A stretch of DNA of 64,000 nt from G965232465 sp965232465. Lineage in GTDB: Bacteria > Pseudomonadota > Alphaproteobacteria > JAQWUY01. Shown in pieces: positions 51,972 to 61,303 of this stretch. The stretch spans positions 744,001-808,000 of the forward strand of contig OZ246977.1 in NCBI GenBank assembly GCA_965232465.1, read 5' to 3'. The notes below the pieces were generated by a model, which saw nothing but the letters and a program-made list of their open reading frames with translations, made no database searches and was not told where the DNA came from. The number at the start of each line of letters is the position of its first letter. Position 1 is the stretch's first letter. A program made the position numbers and the translations under genes.

Positions 51972-53618
51972 ATGAACATTCTTCATTTATTTTTCCGCAG
52001 TATAGTTTTATTATGGGCGATGGGGGTGGCGTTGCCAGTGGTGGCGTTGGTATATATGGGATTAGTGCCATCGTTTGATGTGTGGCATCATTTAATACAA
52101 ACGATTTTACCCACATATACAAAAAATACAGTGGTGTTTATGGGGGGGACGGCAATATTGGCATTTGTGTGGGGAACGGTTAGTGCGTGGCTTGTTACCG
52201 TATATGATATATATGGACGGCGCATATTTGCGTGGGCGTTGTTGTTACCGATGGCAATGCCCACATATGTGGTGGCGTTTGTGTATGCGGAGTTTTTGGA
52301 ATTTTCTGGCCCCGTGCAGACCCTATATCGATATATATTCGGATTTGTTACATATCAAGATTACAGTTTCCCCGCCATCCGGTCCATGGGTGGGGCGATA
52401 CTGTTGGCATCTTTGGTATTTTATCCCTATGTGTACTTGTTTGCCCGTTCGGCATTTTTGGTACAGGCAAAACCCATTTTACACATGGGACAGGTACAGG
52501 GATGCACCCCATTTCAATGTTTTGTAAAATTGGCGGTGCCATTGTCTTTTCCGGCGACTATGGGCGGGGTGATTATCGTACTTATGGAAACCATAAGTGA
52601 TTTTGGGTTGGTGTCGTTGTTTGGGGTGCATACGCTGACTTCGGGGGTGTATGATGTGTGGTTTGTGCTAAATGATTTTGCCACCGCATCACAGTTGGCG
52701 GTGGTGATGGTGTCCGGGGTGTTTGTATTGGTGTTGGTGAAAAAATATTGGGACAATAAAAACGATTGGGCATTGGATTCCGATGCGTTGGTGCATGGGA
52801 TAACCCCCTTAAAATTATCGGGGGGCAAGCATATATGTGCGGTGATGTTTTGTGGCGGTATTATTGGATTGGGGTTTGTCGTACCGCTGGGTATATTATT
52901 GTATAATGCGGTGGTGTATTTTGAATCGTCTTATTCGGAACGGTTTATATCGTTTGCGGTGCATTCTTTGTATTTGTCCGGGGCATCGGCGGTGGCGGTG
53001 ATGGGGGTTGCGGTGATATTGGTATATGCCAATCGTATATATGCGAAAAATCGATGGATAAATGGGTGCGTTCATATCAGTCGATTGGGGTATGCGATTC
53101 CGGGGGCGATTTTGGCATTGGGGGTGTTTATACCCTTTGCCCGTTTTGACAATTGGATCGACGCCATTATGGAAACGACATTTGGCATAAACACCGGGTT
53201 ATTGTTATCGGGCAGTATGTTTATTTTGATATATGCGTATGTGGTGCGGTTTTTGACATTGGGGTTAAATGCCACCGAATCGGCGTTTGATCGCATCGAT
53301 ACGGATATGGACAGGGCGTGTATGGTATACGCAGGGCATGGATGGCATGGGCGATGGTATGTGTTGTGCAAAGTGTATATTCCCCTTATCCGCAGTGGGC
53401 TATGTGTGGGGGCGGTATTGGTGTTTGTGGATACTATGAAAGAATTGCCGGCAACTTTGTTGTTAAGCCCATTTAATTTTGGCACCCTTGCCACCCAGTC
53501 GTTTCAATACGCATCTGACCAATTGGTGGAACAGGCATCTTTACCAGCGGTGCTAATTGTTGTTGTGGGCATTTTGCCGGTTATAGTGTTATCAAAATTT
53601 ATCGACATTAAGCAATAA
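51972..53618 (+). CDS. Iron(III) ABC transporter permease (FbpB/AfuB type)
   Basis: A 548-residue fused double permease with about 12 helices. The first EAA-type loop is near LAVPLSFPATMGGVIIVLMETISDFGLVSLFG, and the second is in YIPLIRSGLCVGAVLVFVDTMKELPATLLLSPFNF, the FbpB hallmark. It should take up Fe3+ from a periplasmic receptor. Neither the receptor FbpA nor the ATPase FbpC is next to it, so the operon is split or partners lie elsewhere. The ATG at 51972 is preferred to a TTG at 51966. Confidence 0.9.
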   Translation: MNILHLFFRSIVLLWAMGVALPVVALVYMGLVPSFDVWHHLIQTILPTYTKNTVVFMGGTAILAFVWGTVSAWLVTVYDIYGRRIFAWALLLPMAMPTYVVAFVYAEFLEFSGPVQTLYRYIFGFVTYQDYSFPAIRSMGGAILLASLVFYPYVYLFARSAFLVQAKPILHMGQVQGCTPFQCFVKLAVPLSFPATMGGVIIVLMETISDFGLVSLFGVHTLTSGVYDVWFVLNDFATASQLAVVMVSGVFVLVLVKKYWDNKNDWALDSDALVHGITPLKLSGGKHICAVMFCGGIIGLGFVVPLGILLYNAVVYFESSYSERFISFAVHSLYLSGASAVAVMGVAVILVYANRIYAKNRWINGCVHISRLGYAIPGAILALGVFIPFARFDNWIDAIMETTFGINTGLLLSGSMFILIYAYVVRFLTLGLNATESAFDRIDTDMDRACMVYAGHGWHGRWYVLCKVYIPLIRSGLCVGAVLVFVDTMKELPATLLLSPFNFGTLATQSFQYASDQLVEQASLPAVLIVVVGILPVIVLSKFIDIKQ

Positions 53619-53682
53619 AATTTTTTCATCGGGGGATTTTTATGGTATGGTTGTACCAACACTATAAGGAATATATTATATT

Positions 53683-54255
53683 ATGAATCAAAAAGTTATT
53701 GTTGCCATATCCGGTGCCAGTGGGGCGTTATATGGTATAAATGCACTACAAATATTAAAAACAATGGGTATCGAATCCCATTTGATTTTATCACAAGCGG
53801 CGGAATTGACCATATCGTACGAAACGGATTATAACAGCGGTGATATTAAAAAGATGGCGGATGTGGTACATGCCAATCGGGATGTGGGGGCGGTGTGTGC
53901 ATCGGGGACTTTTCGGGCGGATGGTATGATTATCGCCCCCTGTTCCATGAAAACCCTTGGGGAAATTGCCAATGGTATGTGTGGCAACTTGATATCACGG
54001 AGTGCCGATGTGATGTTAAAGGAACGGCGACCATTGGTGTTAATGACCCGGGAAACACCCCTGAATGTATCACATATTCGCAACATGGAAACCATAACCT
54101 TAATGGGCGGTATTATCGCCCCGCCTGTTCCCGCCTTATACACCGCCCCAAAAACCATCGCAGACATCATATATCAAACCACCGCCCGGGCACTCGAAAT
54201 GTTAAAATTAAAAACAGAAGTCCCCCATATAAAACGGTGGAAAACGACTGTATAA
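53683..54255 (+). CDS. ubiX: Flavin prenyltransferase UbiX
   Basis: A 190-residue enzyme that makes prenylated FMN, the cofactor of the UbiD decarboxylase in ubiquinone synthesis. It has VAISGASGALYGINAL (FMN loop) and APCSMKTLGEIANG, with RPLVLMTRETPLN for the prenyl phosphate. AAGGA at 53665-53669 precedes the ATG. No ubiD is in the window; ubiH lies at the other end. Confidence 0.95.
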   Translation: MNQKVIVAISGASGALYGINALQILKTMGIESHLILSQAAELTISYETDYNSGDIKKMADVVHANRDVGAVCASGTFRADGMIIAPCSMKTLGEIANGMCGNLISRSADVMLKERRPLVLMTRETPLNVSHIRNMETITLMGGIIAPPVPALYTAPKTIADIIYQTTARALEMLKLKTEVPHIKRWKTTV

Positions 54256-54545
54256 TCCGTTTTATAAAAAAAAATTATCCATAAAAACTTAAATTTTTCT
54301 TGATTTTTTTTCTTTTTCAATTATGATTATGTTAAATGCAGATGCTTACAGTATAATTTTTTAGGATCTAAGGAAAAATATATAGTGATTTTTACACAAG
54401 CAATACATACATGTTTTACAAAATATTTCGTATTTTCAGGACGGGCAAGACAATCAATATGGCGAAAATCCCTTAAAAAAGATAGACTTGTAATGTGTTG
54501 TAAAATGGTTTAATTGCATCAGATTGAATCAGAAGGGGATGTGTT
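54256..54545. other. AT-rich leader region of the exported-protein operon
   Basis: A gap of 290 bases, rich in A and T. A possible promoter is TTGATT (54300-54305), a 16-base spacer, TATGAT (54322-54327). I see no small gene or known RNA. Confidence 0.4.
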
Positions 54546-55694
54546 TTGTCGTATTTATCTAACATTAGATTGTGTATTGTACTATGGATGGTATTCCCTG
54601 TACTTTCCTATGCCAATATTAATACTTTGTATTTTGGGGGTGTGTCGTTTATGGGGAATGCCAATCAAGACCATCGCTACTATCATGCACAGGAATTTTT
54701 TCAAAAAAATGCAGTGGTAATGAACAAAAATGTATTTCAGGCATTGCAAAATATAAACCGTACGGATGTACATATTGAAAGTGGCTTGGGCTTGATTCAA
54801 TCGGGGGATGCGAAGGTATTAACTTTGTCCATATTGTCCGAATCGATTGAACGCTTACAAGAAAAAGATGGTATATATTCGTTTTATCGGGTGCTGGCAT
54901 CCGTTATGATTTTTGATGTGGTTAACAAAAAAATTATAAGCAATTATCCCATTGCCATAAAGCACCAAGAATTAACAGCTGATACCCCATCCGCTGATGT
55001 GGACAGGCACATGTTTCGTAAAATTTATGAAGGGGCTTTGGTAAACACATGGGTGAAAAAGTTTGCAACCATACCCATAAATGCTGCCAGCCCATTGCAC
55101 ATAAAAATAGCGTCTTTGACATTGGACGATGCGGTGGTAACACAATTACCCGATCGCCTAAAATACAACGATATATTCAAAGTGCAAACCGCACAAATGT
55201 TTGAAACTTTACTATCCAGTAATCAGAATGTGCCCATATTACCCTTTACCATTGGACGGTTGGGCAATAAATCAACTGGGGTTGTGGCACGGTTTTCTGA
55301 TGGTGTTTCGTATGATTTAACCTTGCCAAAGGCGGATTTTCATATGGATATTTTAATTCGTAAATTTAAACAGGCAAAAATCGAAACCCATGCGTATGAT
55401 GGATATGTTTTCGGATCGTTTATAACCCTAACCGTTAAAGAATCGTACTCAGGGGCAGTATTTTTACATTCGAAGTTTAACATGAAAAACAAAATAGTTT
55501 TTCCCAAAAGGGACAAAATTATTATTGCAGATCCCTGGGATATATATTTAAAAACACAATCTAATTTGTTTGCCACACTGACAAAACAAATATCCGAACG
55601 GGATAAAAGCGTGTTAAAACAAATAACCAACACCCGCAATATTGCACAACAACTTACGAAATTTCAGGAGATCTTAGAAAAATGTCGTTATTAA
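54546..55694 (+). CDS. Exported protein of unknown function (operon gene 1)
   Basis: A 382-residue protein I do not recognise, with a signal peptide ending FPVLSYA (about residue 23). It has strand-helix patterns similar in feel to CsgG/FlgT-type periplasmic proteins (VLTLSILSESIERLQ, YRVLASVMIFDVVNKKIISNYPI) but no clear family motif. The C-terminal half includes a FRARF-like NKSTGVVARFSDGVSYDL segment. The start is TTG, chosen for AAGGGGAT seven bases upstream; the next in-frame ATG (54588) would shorten the signal peptide. It overlaps the next gene by 13 bases. Confidence 0.68.
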   Translation: MSYLSNIRLCIVLWMVFPVLSYANINTLYFGGVSFMGNANQDHRYYHAQEFFQKNAVVMNKNVFQALQNINRTDVHIESGLGLIQSGDAKVLTLSILSESIERLQEKDGIYSFYRVLASVMIFDVVNKKIISNYPIAIKHQELTADTPSADVDRHMFRKIYEGALVNTWVKKFATIPINAASPLHIKIASLTLDDAVVTQLPDRLKYNDIFKVQTAQMFETLLSSNQNVPILPFTIGRLGNKSTGVVARFSDGVSYDLTLPKADFHMDILIRKFKQAKIETHAYDGYVFGSFITLTVKESYSGAVFLHSKFNMKNKIVFPKRDKIIIADPWDIYLKTQSNLFATLTKQISERDKSVLKQITNTRNIAQQLTKFQEILEKCRY

Positions 55695-56776
55695 GAAAAA
55701 TGTATATGGTTTGTATTTTATGTGTATGGTATGCCCCTGTGTATGCCATATCGGTTAATGGTATGCACACAGTGAATTTTACCCCCCCATTTTTATCCAG
55801 CATGCCCCCTGAAGAAGTGGTGCAACAGGCACGACAGACGGCGATTTTATCCGCATGGAAAAATTATACGAGTACATTTTCCACCGCCCGTATGAGAGTA
55901 TATTTGCAACACAAAGCGGATATCGATAGCAATTTAAAGACTTATATAAATTCTGTTATTTTGGTCAACAAAGATGTGGATAAACGCAACAGAAAATTAA
56001 CTGTAACTGTTAAAGTAGATTTTAATGAATCGGTACTTGATTTGAAATTTAACTCATTTGCCGCCATAGCCAATGCGGGCATGGGTGACGGCAGTTATAT
56101 TGTGTTCTTGTTTGCCGTGCGACAAGTGCAATCGCAACAACAATTTAATGTTAAAAAAACCGATATAGCACAATCACAGATTGCCAAGGAATCCAGCGAA
56201 TCTAATACGCAAAATTCGGATTCTTTGAACCAACAAAGTTTCAGCATGACAACCAGTGGCGGATCGACGGTAAAAAAAGCGGATAAAGTGGAATATAAAT
56301 TGGTTAATGATAGCATCAGTGCCGATGACATAGATACGGCAATGAGCGAAGTATTGGCGGATTATGGCTATGAGGTTACAGGTTATGATGATGTGGTGTC
56401 CGAATGTGGTGGTGTGGAACGGGCGGATATAGAGCAAGAAATTATTAACAATAATGCTGTATCCCGTGCCAGCCGAAAAAGTGCCATCAATGGTGCCAGA
56501 GAATGCGAAGTAAAATATTTTTCCACTGGTACCTTAGATGTGGGTGTGGGCGATATTGATCCAGTAACAGGTAGCAATCGTATAACCGTTGCCCTAAGGG
56601 CAGGTATCGACAATATTTCCCGTAGGTTACCCAAAAAAGTCGCAACCATAGGTCCCATACAGGCCACCGGATTGGGTGATACGGAACAATCCGCCATCAG
56701 AAATGCCCTGCGTCAGGTGGCACAACAGGCTTCAAAGGCATTAGTAGACAAACTTAATGCCAAAAATGTGAGATAA
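55682..56776 (+). CDS. Exported protein with FlgT/LPP20-like repeats (operon gene 2)
   Basis: A 364-residue secreted protein with signal peptide VWYAPVYA (about residue 22). The segment EEVVQQARQTAILSAWKNY near residue 45 and DTEQSAIRNALRQVAQQASKAL at the C-terminus show the Ala-spaced helices seen in LPP20 and FlgT N-domains. Residues about 150-200 form a Ser/Gln/Asn-rich linker. Two Cys (in SECGG and ARECE) could form a disulfide. The function is unknown; the domain feel is a weak similarity. AGGAG lies eight or more bases ahead of the ATG, inside gene 1. Confidence 0.68.
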   Translation: MSLLRKMYMVCILCVWYAPVYAISVNGMHTVNFTPPFLSSMPPEEVVQQARQTAILSAWKNYTSTFSTARMRVYLQHKADIDSNLKTYINSVILVNKDVDKRNRKLTVTVKVDFNESVLDLKFNSFAAIANAGMGDGSYIVFLFAVRQVQSQQQFNVKKTDIAQSQIAKESSESNTQNSDSLNQQSFSMTTSGGSTVKKADKVEYKLVNDSISADDIDTAMSEVLADYGYEVTGYDDVVSECGGVERADIEQEIINNNAVSRASRKSAINGARECEVKYFSTGTLDVGVGDIDPVTGSNRITVALRAGIDNISRRLPKKVATIGPIQATGLGDTEQSAIRNALRQVAQQASKALVDKLNAKNVR

Positions 56777-56799
56777 ATATTAAGATAAGGAAGTATCTA

Positions 56800-57447
56800 A
56801 TGAAAAATATCTTAAAAAAAATCACAGCAATAATTACTGCTACACTTGTTCTTACGGGATGTGGGGGGGGAATGGATACATTGATGTCAGATATGGTGGA
56901 GGGAATGGATAAATTGATGTCAGACACCAAGGAAGTGATATCTTTTAATTTAACCTTAACCGAATATTCTAAGGCACAAGCTGCTTTTGCCGATGCACTA
57001 GGATTAAAAGAAGAAGCATTGTTGGCAAAACAGACGGCGGAAAAATTGGAGAATGGCGAATTGACCGGTAAATCAAATTTGGATGAAGTGATATCTAATT
57101 CTAGGAATATTCAAGATAAAATTGACCAAAAAATGACATCTGGGGTGGTAATGACGGAACAATCGAAACAGAAGTTCCAAGAAGGTATCCCCCATTATGT
57201 TGTGGGGGGTGTTACTTTGGTTGCCACCATTAAATTGGCAGAAGAAGCCAAAGAGAAATTTGAAAATGATGACAGCAACCCATTTGAAAAAATGCTTGGC
57301 GGTGTAACCTTCATTTATATTTTATCAAAGACACCCAAATTATTGGCGTCGTTTACGGAAAGCACTTCGACTATGCTTAAATTTATGACAGCTAATAAAA
57401 TCGACACAAGTGAAATTGATGATTTGACCGATAAAATGGGGGATTAA
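56800..57447 (+). CDS. Lipoprotein of unknown function (operon gene 3)
   Basis: A 215-residue lipoprotein: signal peptide with lipobox LTGC (Cys about residue 21), followed by GGGMDTLMSDMVEG and a second near-copy MDKLMSDTKEV, then mainly helical sequence with a possible hydrophobic stretch (HYVVGGVTLVATI). Gly, not Asp, follows the Cys, so transport to the outer membrane is possible. I recognise no domain. AAGGAAG precedes the ATG; the FlgT-like gene begins after one base. Confidence 0.68.
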   Translation: MKNILKKITAIITATLVLTGCGGGMDTLMSDMVEGMDKLMSDTKEVISFNLTLTEYSKAQAAFADALGLKEEALLAKQTAEKLENGELTGKSNLDEVISNSRNIQDKIDQKMTSGVVMTEQSKQKFQEGIPHYVVGGVTLVATIKLAEEAKEKFENDDSNPFEKMLGGVTFIYILSKTPKLLASFTESTSTMLKFMTANKIDTSEIDDLTDKMGD

Positions 57448-57448
57448 T

Positions 57449-58684
57449 ATGAAAATAAACAAAACTTTATTGTTGTTAATGGGATTTTGTTGGTTTCTTG
57501 GGGTGCCTGCTGTGTATGCAGGCACCCTTGTGCCCATTAAGATACAGGCACAGGGGGAAGGTGCCACCCGACAACAAGCTGTTAACGATGCACTAACCGA
57601 AGCGGTAAGTCAAGTAGGTGCTTCCCTTAGTGCTGATCAAAAAATGAATTTATCGGAAATTTCAAAAGATGATAAAACAACAACAAATGAATCGTATCAA
57701 AGTAAAACAGAATTAAAAACAGCGGGCGATATTCAGCAGTATCGTATTACACAAGAAAACAGAACCGGTAACATATATACAATCACCTTAGAAGCAATTG
57801 TCATCACCTATAAAAAATCAAAACAAACCAATAGGAAACGGATTATTGTTACCCCATTTACAATTATTGATACCAATGTGCAAAATGCCTCAGATATAAA
57901 TCGCAGATTATACGAAAATATTAGTGACTTTTTGGTGCAAACCCGTAAATTTGCTGTGCTCGATCGTCAAAATTTGACACAACAAGATACGGAATTAAAT
58001 TTTTTAAAAAATACAGAAAAAAATGGGGTTAACCCATTCGATGCTGCCAGAATAGGCAATCGATTGGGCACAGATTTAATGGTCATAGGCACCATACACA
58101 CCTTACAACATAGCACAAAAACCCGTAAAAGCAGTGTATCAAACAGGATTATAAAATCGTTTGAAACCATTGCCAATATCAATATTAAAATTATTGATGT
58201 AGCAACCACACAAATAAAATATGCAAAAACCATAAATTTTGCCGAATCCAAATCACTAAATGATGCCATTATCGCCATTTCCCAAAATATCGGCACAGAT
58301 ATTATCGAATCGATTTATCCCATACGGGTGGTTGCATATGGTAATCCAAATATATTGACATTAAACCGTGGGGCGGATACGATGCAACGGGGACAGGTTT
58401 TTGATCTGTTTGTATATGGGGATATGCTGATCGATCCGAATACAGGCGAAAAGTTGGGCAGACAAGAAACGCAAATTGGACAAATTAAAATTACCGACAT
58501 TCAACCGAAAGTATCTTATGCACAGATATTACATAGTGATATGGTCATCGGTGCCCAAAATTTTAAAAAATTGGTGATAAGAAAAAGCAAAGGTACCCGT
58601 AAAATATCGGTAAAATCCCTAAAACAGGGAAAGCAGTCGCCTACAATCCAACAACTACAACAACAATCAGAAAAAGATTGGTAA
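57449..58684 (+). CDS. FlgT/CsgG-like outer-membrane assembly protein (operon gene 4)
   Basis: A 411-residue exported protein (signal peptide ending PAVYA, residue about 24) with three parts like FlgT. The N-terminal domain has QGEGATRQQAVNDALTEAVSQVGA. The middle CsgG-like domain has RRLYENISDFLVQTRKFAVLDR and GTDLMVIGTI. The C-terminal domain has ILTLNRGADTMQRGQVFDLFVYG, the FlgT closing strand motif. FlgT forms the H-ring of sodium-driven flagella in Vibrio. No flagellar gene is in the window, so it may serve another envelope machine. It starts one base after the lipoprotein gene. Confidence 0.72.
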   Translation: MKINKTLLLLMGFCWFLGVPAVYAGTLVPIKIQAQGEGATRQQAVNDALTEAVSQVGASLSADQKMNLSEISKDDKTTTNESYQSKTELKTAGDIQQYRITQENRTGNIYTITLEAIVITYKKSKQTNRKRIIVTPFTIIDTNVQNASDINRRLYENISDFLVQTRKFAVLDRQNLTQQDTELNFLKNTEKNGVNPFDAARIGNRLGTDLMVIGTIHTLQHSTKTRKSSVSNRIIKSFETIANINIKIIDVATTQIKYAKTINFAESKSLNDAIIAISQNIGTDIIESIYPIRVVAYGNPNILTLNRGADTMQRGQVFDLFVYGDMLIDPNTGEKLGRQETQIGQIKITDIQPKVSYAQILHSDMVIGAQNFKKLVIRKSKGTRKISVKSLKQGKQSPTIQQLQQQSEKDW

Positions 58685-58685
58685 C

Positions 58686-60122
58686 ATGATTAAAAAATTC
58701 TTATTTTTACTACTGTTCAGTACACAAGTTTTTGCAAATGATACGGGTTATTTTGATCAAGTATCCGCAGGCATAGAATCAACCCTAGACCCCTTGAAAC
58801 AATGTCGAAAGTTTGTTAAAGCCAAAAATTTTAAGGAAGGCATAAAGAAAACCCTGCAAGATGGTACCGAAGCGTTATTGGTATGTGGTGTAGCATCGGT
58901 CGGTGCCCGACCTTCGCATAAGGATTTTATGCACTCCCGTAGCATTGCTTTGGAAAAAGCAATCATGGACTCTAAAATAAGATACAGTTCTTATTTAGGA
59001 GAGAAAATTATATCAGAAGTGTCAAATGTCCTTCAAGAACAGTCTGAAACACCGCCAGAAAATGGTATTGCTAATGCAAACTATGATGAAAATAATGCTC
59101 AGGATATTACCAAGTCATTAGCTACGAATTTAGCTATAAGCGGTGCCTTATCAGCGATTAGTGGGGATCTTTGGGATCTTAATAACCTTATGAATCTTGG
59201 GTTTCATGCTGCACCAGTTGCATTATCGATGTTACAAAAATCTGACACACCACAGCAAAAATCGAAAATAATCGAGAAAATTACAACATCAGAAACATTT
59301 AAATCTACTGTAAAAAGCATTATAGCCCCTCGCCAATTTGAAGGGTTTTATGTTTTGGAAGTATTTGATTCATGTAAAAAAGGACAAAAAAAATGTGAAA
59401 TTGCCGTGGCATTGGCACGATCCACACACTCCAAAATATTATCCCGTATTATTTCTGGTACAGCAGATGCATCAATGCAATCAAATACCATACAAGCAAC
59501 AGAACCTCCAAAATCCTTTTCTACAAAGTATATATTAGCAAATGTAGGGGTGCGAATGCAAAAATTAAAAAACAACAGATATAGATTATATTCTATATAC
59601 ATAGTATCCCCAAAAACCAGTTCACAAACTTCCGTTCGTATTGCGGAAAGAAAGGCTGCACTTCAAGCAAAATCAGCAATAGGTACTTTTGTAAAAAATA
59701 CTTTTGCAGCAAGTGAATCAAACGATACAATACAGGAAACAATAACACAAGAAACAATAAAAGAAATAAAGGGAGAAACAACAGAAGATGAAAATTTCAA
59801 TAACAAAATTGAAGATATATTTAACCAGAAATTGGAACAATTCAGTGAGGCATTCATAAGGGGTATTATCATAGAGGACACTGGTACTGTACAACATCCA
59901 GCCAGCCCCCACAAAGGTGTATATGCCATTGCATATTGGGATTTAAACAGTGCTAATACAGCAAGTAAACAGCTACAGGACATGCAAAATATTCCCAAAA
60001 GCCAAAATAGTACAAATAAACAGTCACAGGATATGCAAAATCAAAGTATTCCTATGAATCAAAATAATACAATCACTATACAAAAGGATACATATATTGA
60101 AAGTGAAGAAGCTGATTTTTAA
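58686..60122 (+). CDS. Exported protein with two LPP20-like segments (operon gene 5)
   Basis: A 478-residue protein with signal peptide LLFSTQVFA. The segments RSIALEKAIMDSKIRYSSYLGEKI (about residue 80) and RIAERKAALQAKSAIGTFVKN (about 320) resemble each other and the LPP20 pattern. A moderately hydrophobic helix (residues about 155-180) lies in the first half; the C-terminal 60 residues are Gln/Asn-rich, with DMQN repeated. Cys occurs in QCRKF, LVCGV and SCKKGQKKCE. No family is recognised. AT-rich codon use sets it apart from neighbours outside the operon. Confidence 0.65.
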   Translation: MIKKFLFLLLFSTQVFANDTGYFDQVSAGIESTLDPLKQCRKFVKAKNFKEGIKKTLQDGTEALLVCGVASVGARPSHKDFMHSRSIALEKAIMDSKIRYSSYLGEKIISEVSNVLQEQSETPPENGIANANYDENNAQDITKSLATNLAISGALSAISGDLWDLNNLMNLGFHAAPVALSMLQKSDTPQQKSKIIEKITTSETFKSTVKSIIAPRQFEGFYVLEVFDSCKKGQKKCEIAVALARSTHSKILSRIISGTADASMQSNTIQATEPPKSFSTKYILANVGVRMQKLKNNRYRLYSIYIVSPKTSSQTSVRIAERKAALQAKSAIGTFVKNTFAASESNDTIQETITQETIKEIKGETTEDENFNNKIEDIFNQKLEQFSEAFIRGIIIEDTGTVQHPASPHKGVYAIAYWDLNSANTASKQLQDMQNIPKSQNSTNKQSQDMQNQSIPMNQNNTITIQKDTYIESEEADF

Positions 60123-60612
60123 AGTTTGGGTATGCTTTTTATGTATGCCTTATGGTGTTTATGCAAATGATACTATGCGGCATACATACAATCAAATAAA
60201 AAATATGTTGCCCTTCGAACAGGTATTTACAACTGATAAGTACTTGTTTGTGAAGGTGTCGGTAAAAAAATCAAATCACAGAAATATTAATGATGGTAAG
60301 GCAGGATTAAAAGTGAAGGGGGTATTGGTGCAACACCTGACCACAAAACCATATATCGATCGTATACAATGGTCGGATGATTTTGATTTACCTTTAAAAC
60401 AGGAACTGTTAAGGCTATATATAAAATACAAAGGAATTACACTCAGAAAAGTAACCCCCATAGATGATTATACGATACAAAAAAAATATGTAAAAATTAT
60501 GGCAATCGATAAAGACATTTATATAAAATCTCTGCCCCTGTATGAAGACATAATGGATTATATTACAATATACCTTAAACAGACAATCGTCCAAAAAAAT
60601 AACAGGGTGTAG
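60097..60612 (+). CDS. Small exported protein (operon gene 6), C-terminus from a repeat
   Basis: A 171-residue protein with a signal peptide ending YGVYA (about residue 23), otherwise unrecognised. Basic and mixed helix-strand. The start is uncertain: TTG at 60097 and GTG at 60103 both lie inside gene 5, which it overlaps by 26 or 20 bases. The last 14 residues and stop are encoded by a remnant of the 210-bp repeat (60573 onward), so the original C-terminus was probably replaced. Confidence 0.6.
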   Translation: MKVKKLIFKVWVCFLCMPYGVYANDTMRHTYNQIKNMLPFEQVFTTDKYLFVKVSVKKSNHRNINDGKAGLKVKGVLVQHLTTKPYIDRIQWSDDFDLPLKQELLRLYIKYKGITLRKVTPIDDYTIQKKYVKIMAIDKDIYIKSLPLYEDIMDYITIYLKQTIVQKNNRV

Positions 60613-60629
60613 TATAGTACACACTATCC
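60573..60629 (+). repeat. Right-end fragment of the 210-bp repeat family
   Basis: CCTTAAACAGACAATCGT is identical to the matching part of copy 2 (21527 onward), then CAAA...TAACA...G-AGTATAGTACACA continues the match with a few changes. It overlaps the 3' end of operon gene 6. Confidence 0.8.
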
Positions 60630-60729
60630 CTTGTTTAAAATATAAAAATATGCTACAACGATGCCCACTGCCCTGATACAAATTGGTGGCAGGTGTTATT
60701 TAAGAAAACTCTTTTATAAGGATATGATT

Positions 60730-61269
60730 ATGAAAAATTCTCAGTTTATAATAGCTTGTGTGTTAATGGGTGTGGTTATTTTGTCGGCAAATATATTGGT
60801 GGCAATACCTGTTAATGATTGGTTTACCTATGGGGCATTGACTTTTCCCATTTGTTTTTTGATTACCGATACAGTAAACCGTTTGTATGGGGTACAATCC
60901 GCCCGCAAGGTGGTAGTGTTCGGTTTTGTTGTGGGCGTTGTGTTGTCGTTGTATTTTGCCGATAAACGCATTGCCCTGGCATCGGGTATGGCATTTATAA
61001 TGGGGCAAATGCTGGATGTATTTGTGTTTGATAAACTGCGTCAAGCCACATGGTGGAAAGCTCCGGTGTTTTCTTCCGCCCTGTCGTCTGTTGTGGATAC
61101 AGCGTTGTTTTTTACCATTGCATTTGCAGGGTCTGGGGATCCATGGATGACTTGGGCATTGGGGGATTTATTCGCAAAATATATTATGGTGGTGGCGTTA
61201 ATCCCCGCATATCGTATTTTACTGGTATGGATTGTTACACCCAAGCCCGCAGAATCAAAATCCGCATAA
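60730..61269 (+). CDS. yhhQ: YhhQ/VUT-family queuosine precursor transporter
   Basis: A 179-residue membrane protein with five or six helices of the DUF165 (VUT) family, which imports 7-cyano-7-deazaguanine or 7-aminomethyl-7-deazaguanine. Typical blocks are FPICFLITDTVNRLYG and VSVVDTALFFTIAF-like (SSVVDTALFF). AAGGA is seven bases before 60730; an ATG at 60724 would be too close. It is followed by queA, tgt and queG, which makes the substrate assignment strong. Confidence 0.9.
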   Translation: MKNSQFIIACVLMGVVILSANILVAIPVNDWFTYGALTFPICFLITDTVNRLYGVQSARKVVVFGFVVGVVLSLYFADKRIALASGMAFIMGQMLDVFVFDKLRQATWWKAPVFSSALSSVVDTALFFTIAFAGSGDPWMTWALGDLFAKYIMVVALIPAYRILLVWIVTPKPAESKSA

Positions 61270-61303
61270 GTGCAATGATATATACTCACAATATTATACA
61301 GCG

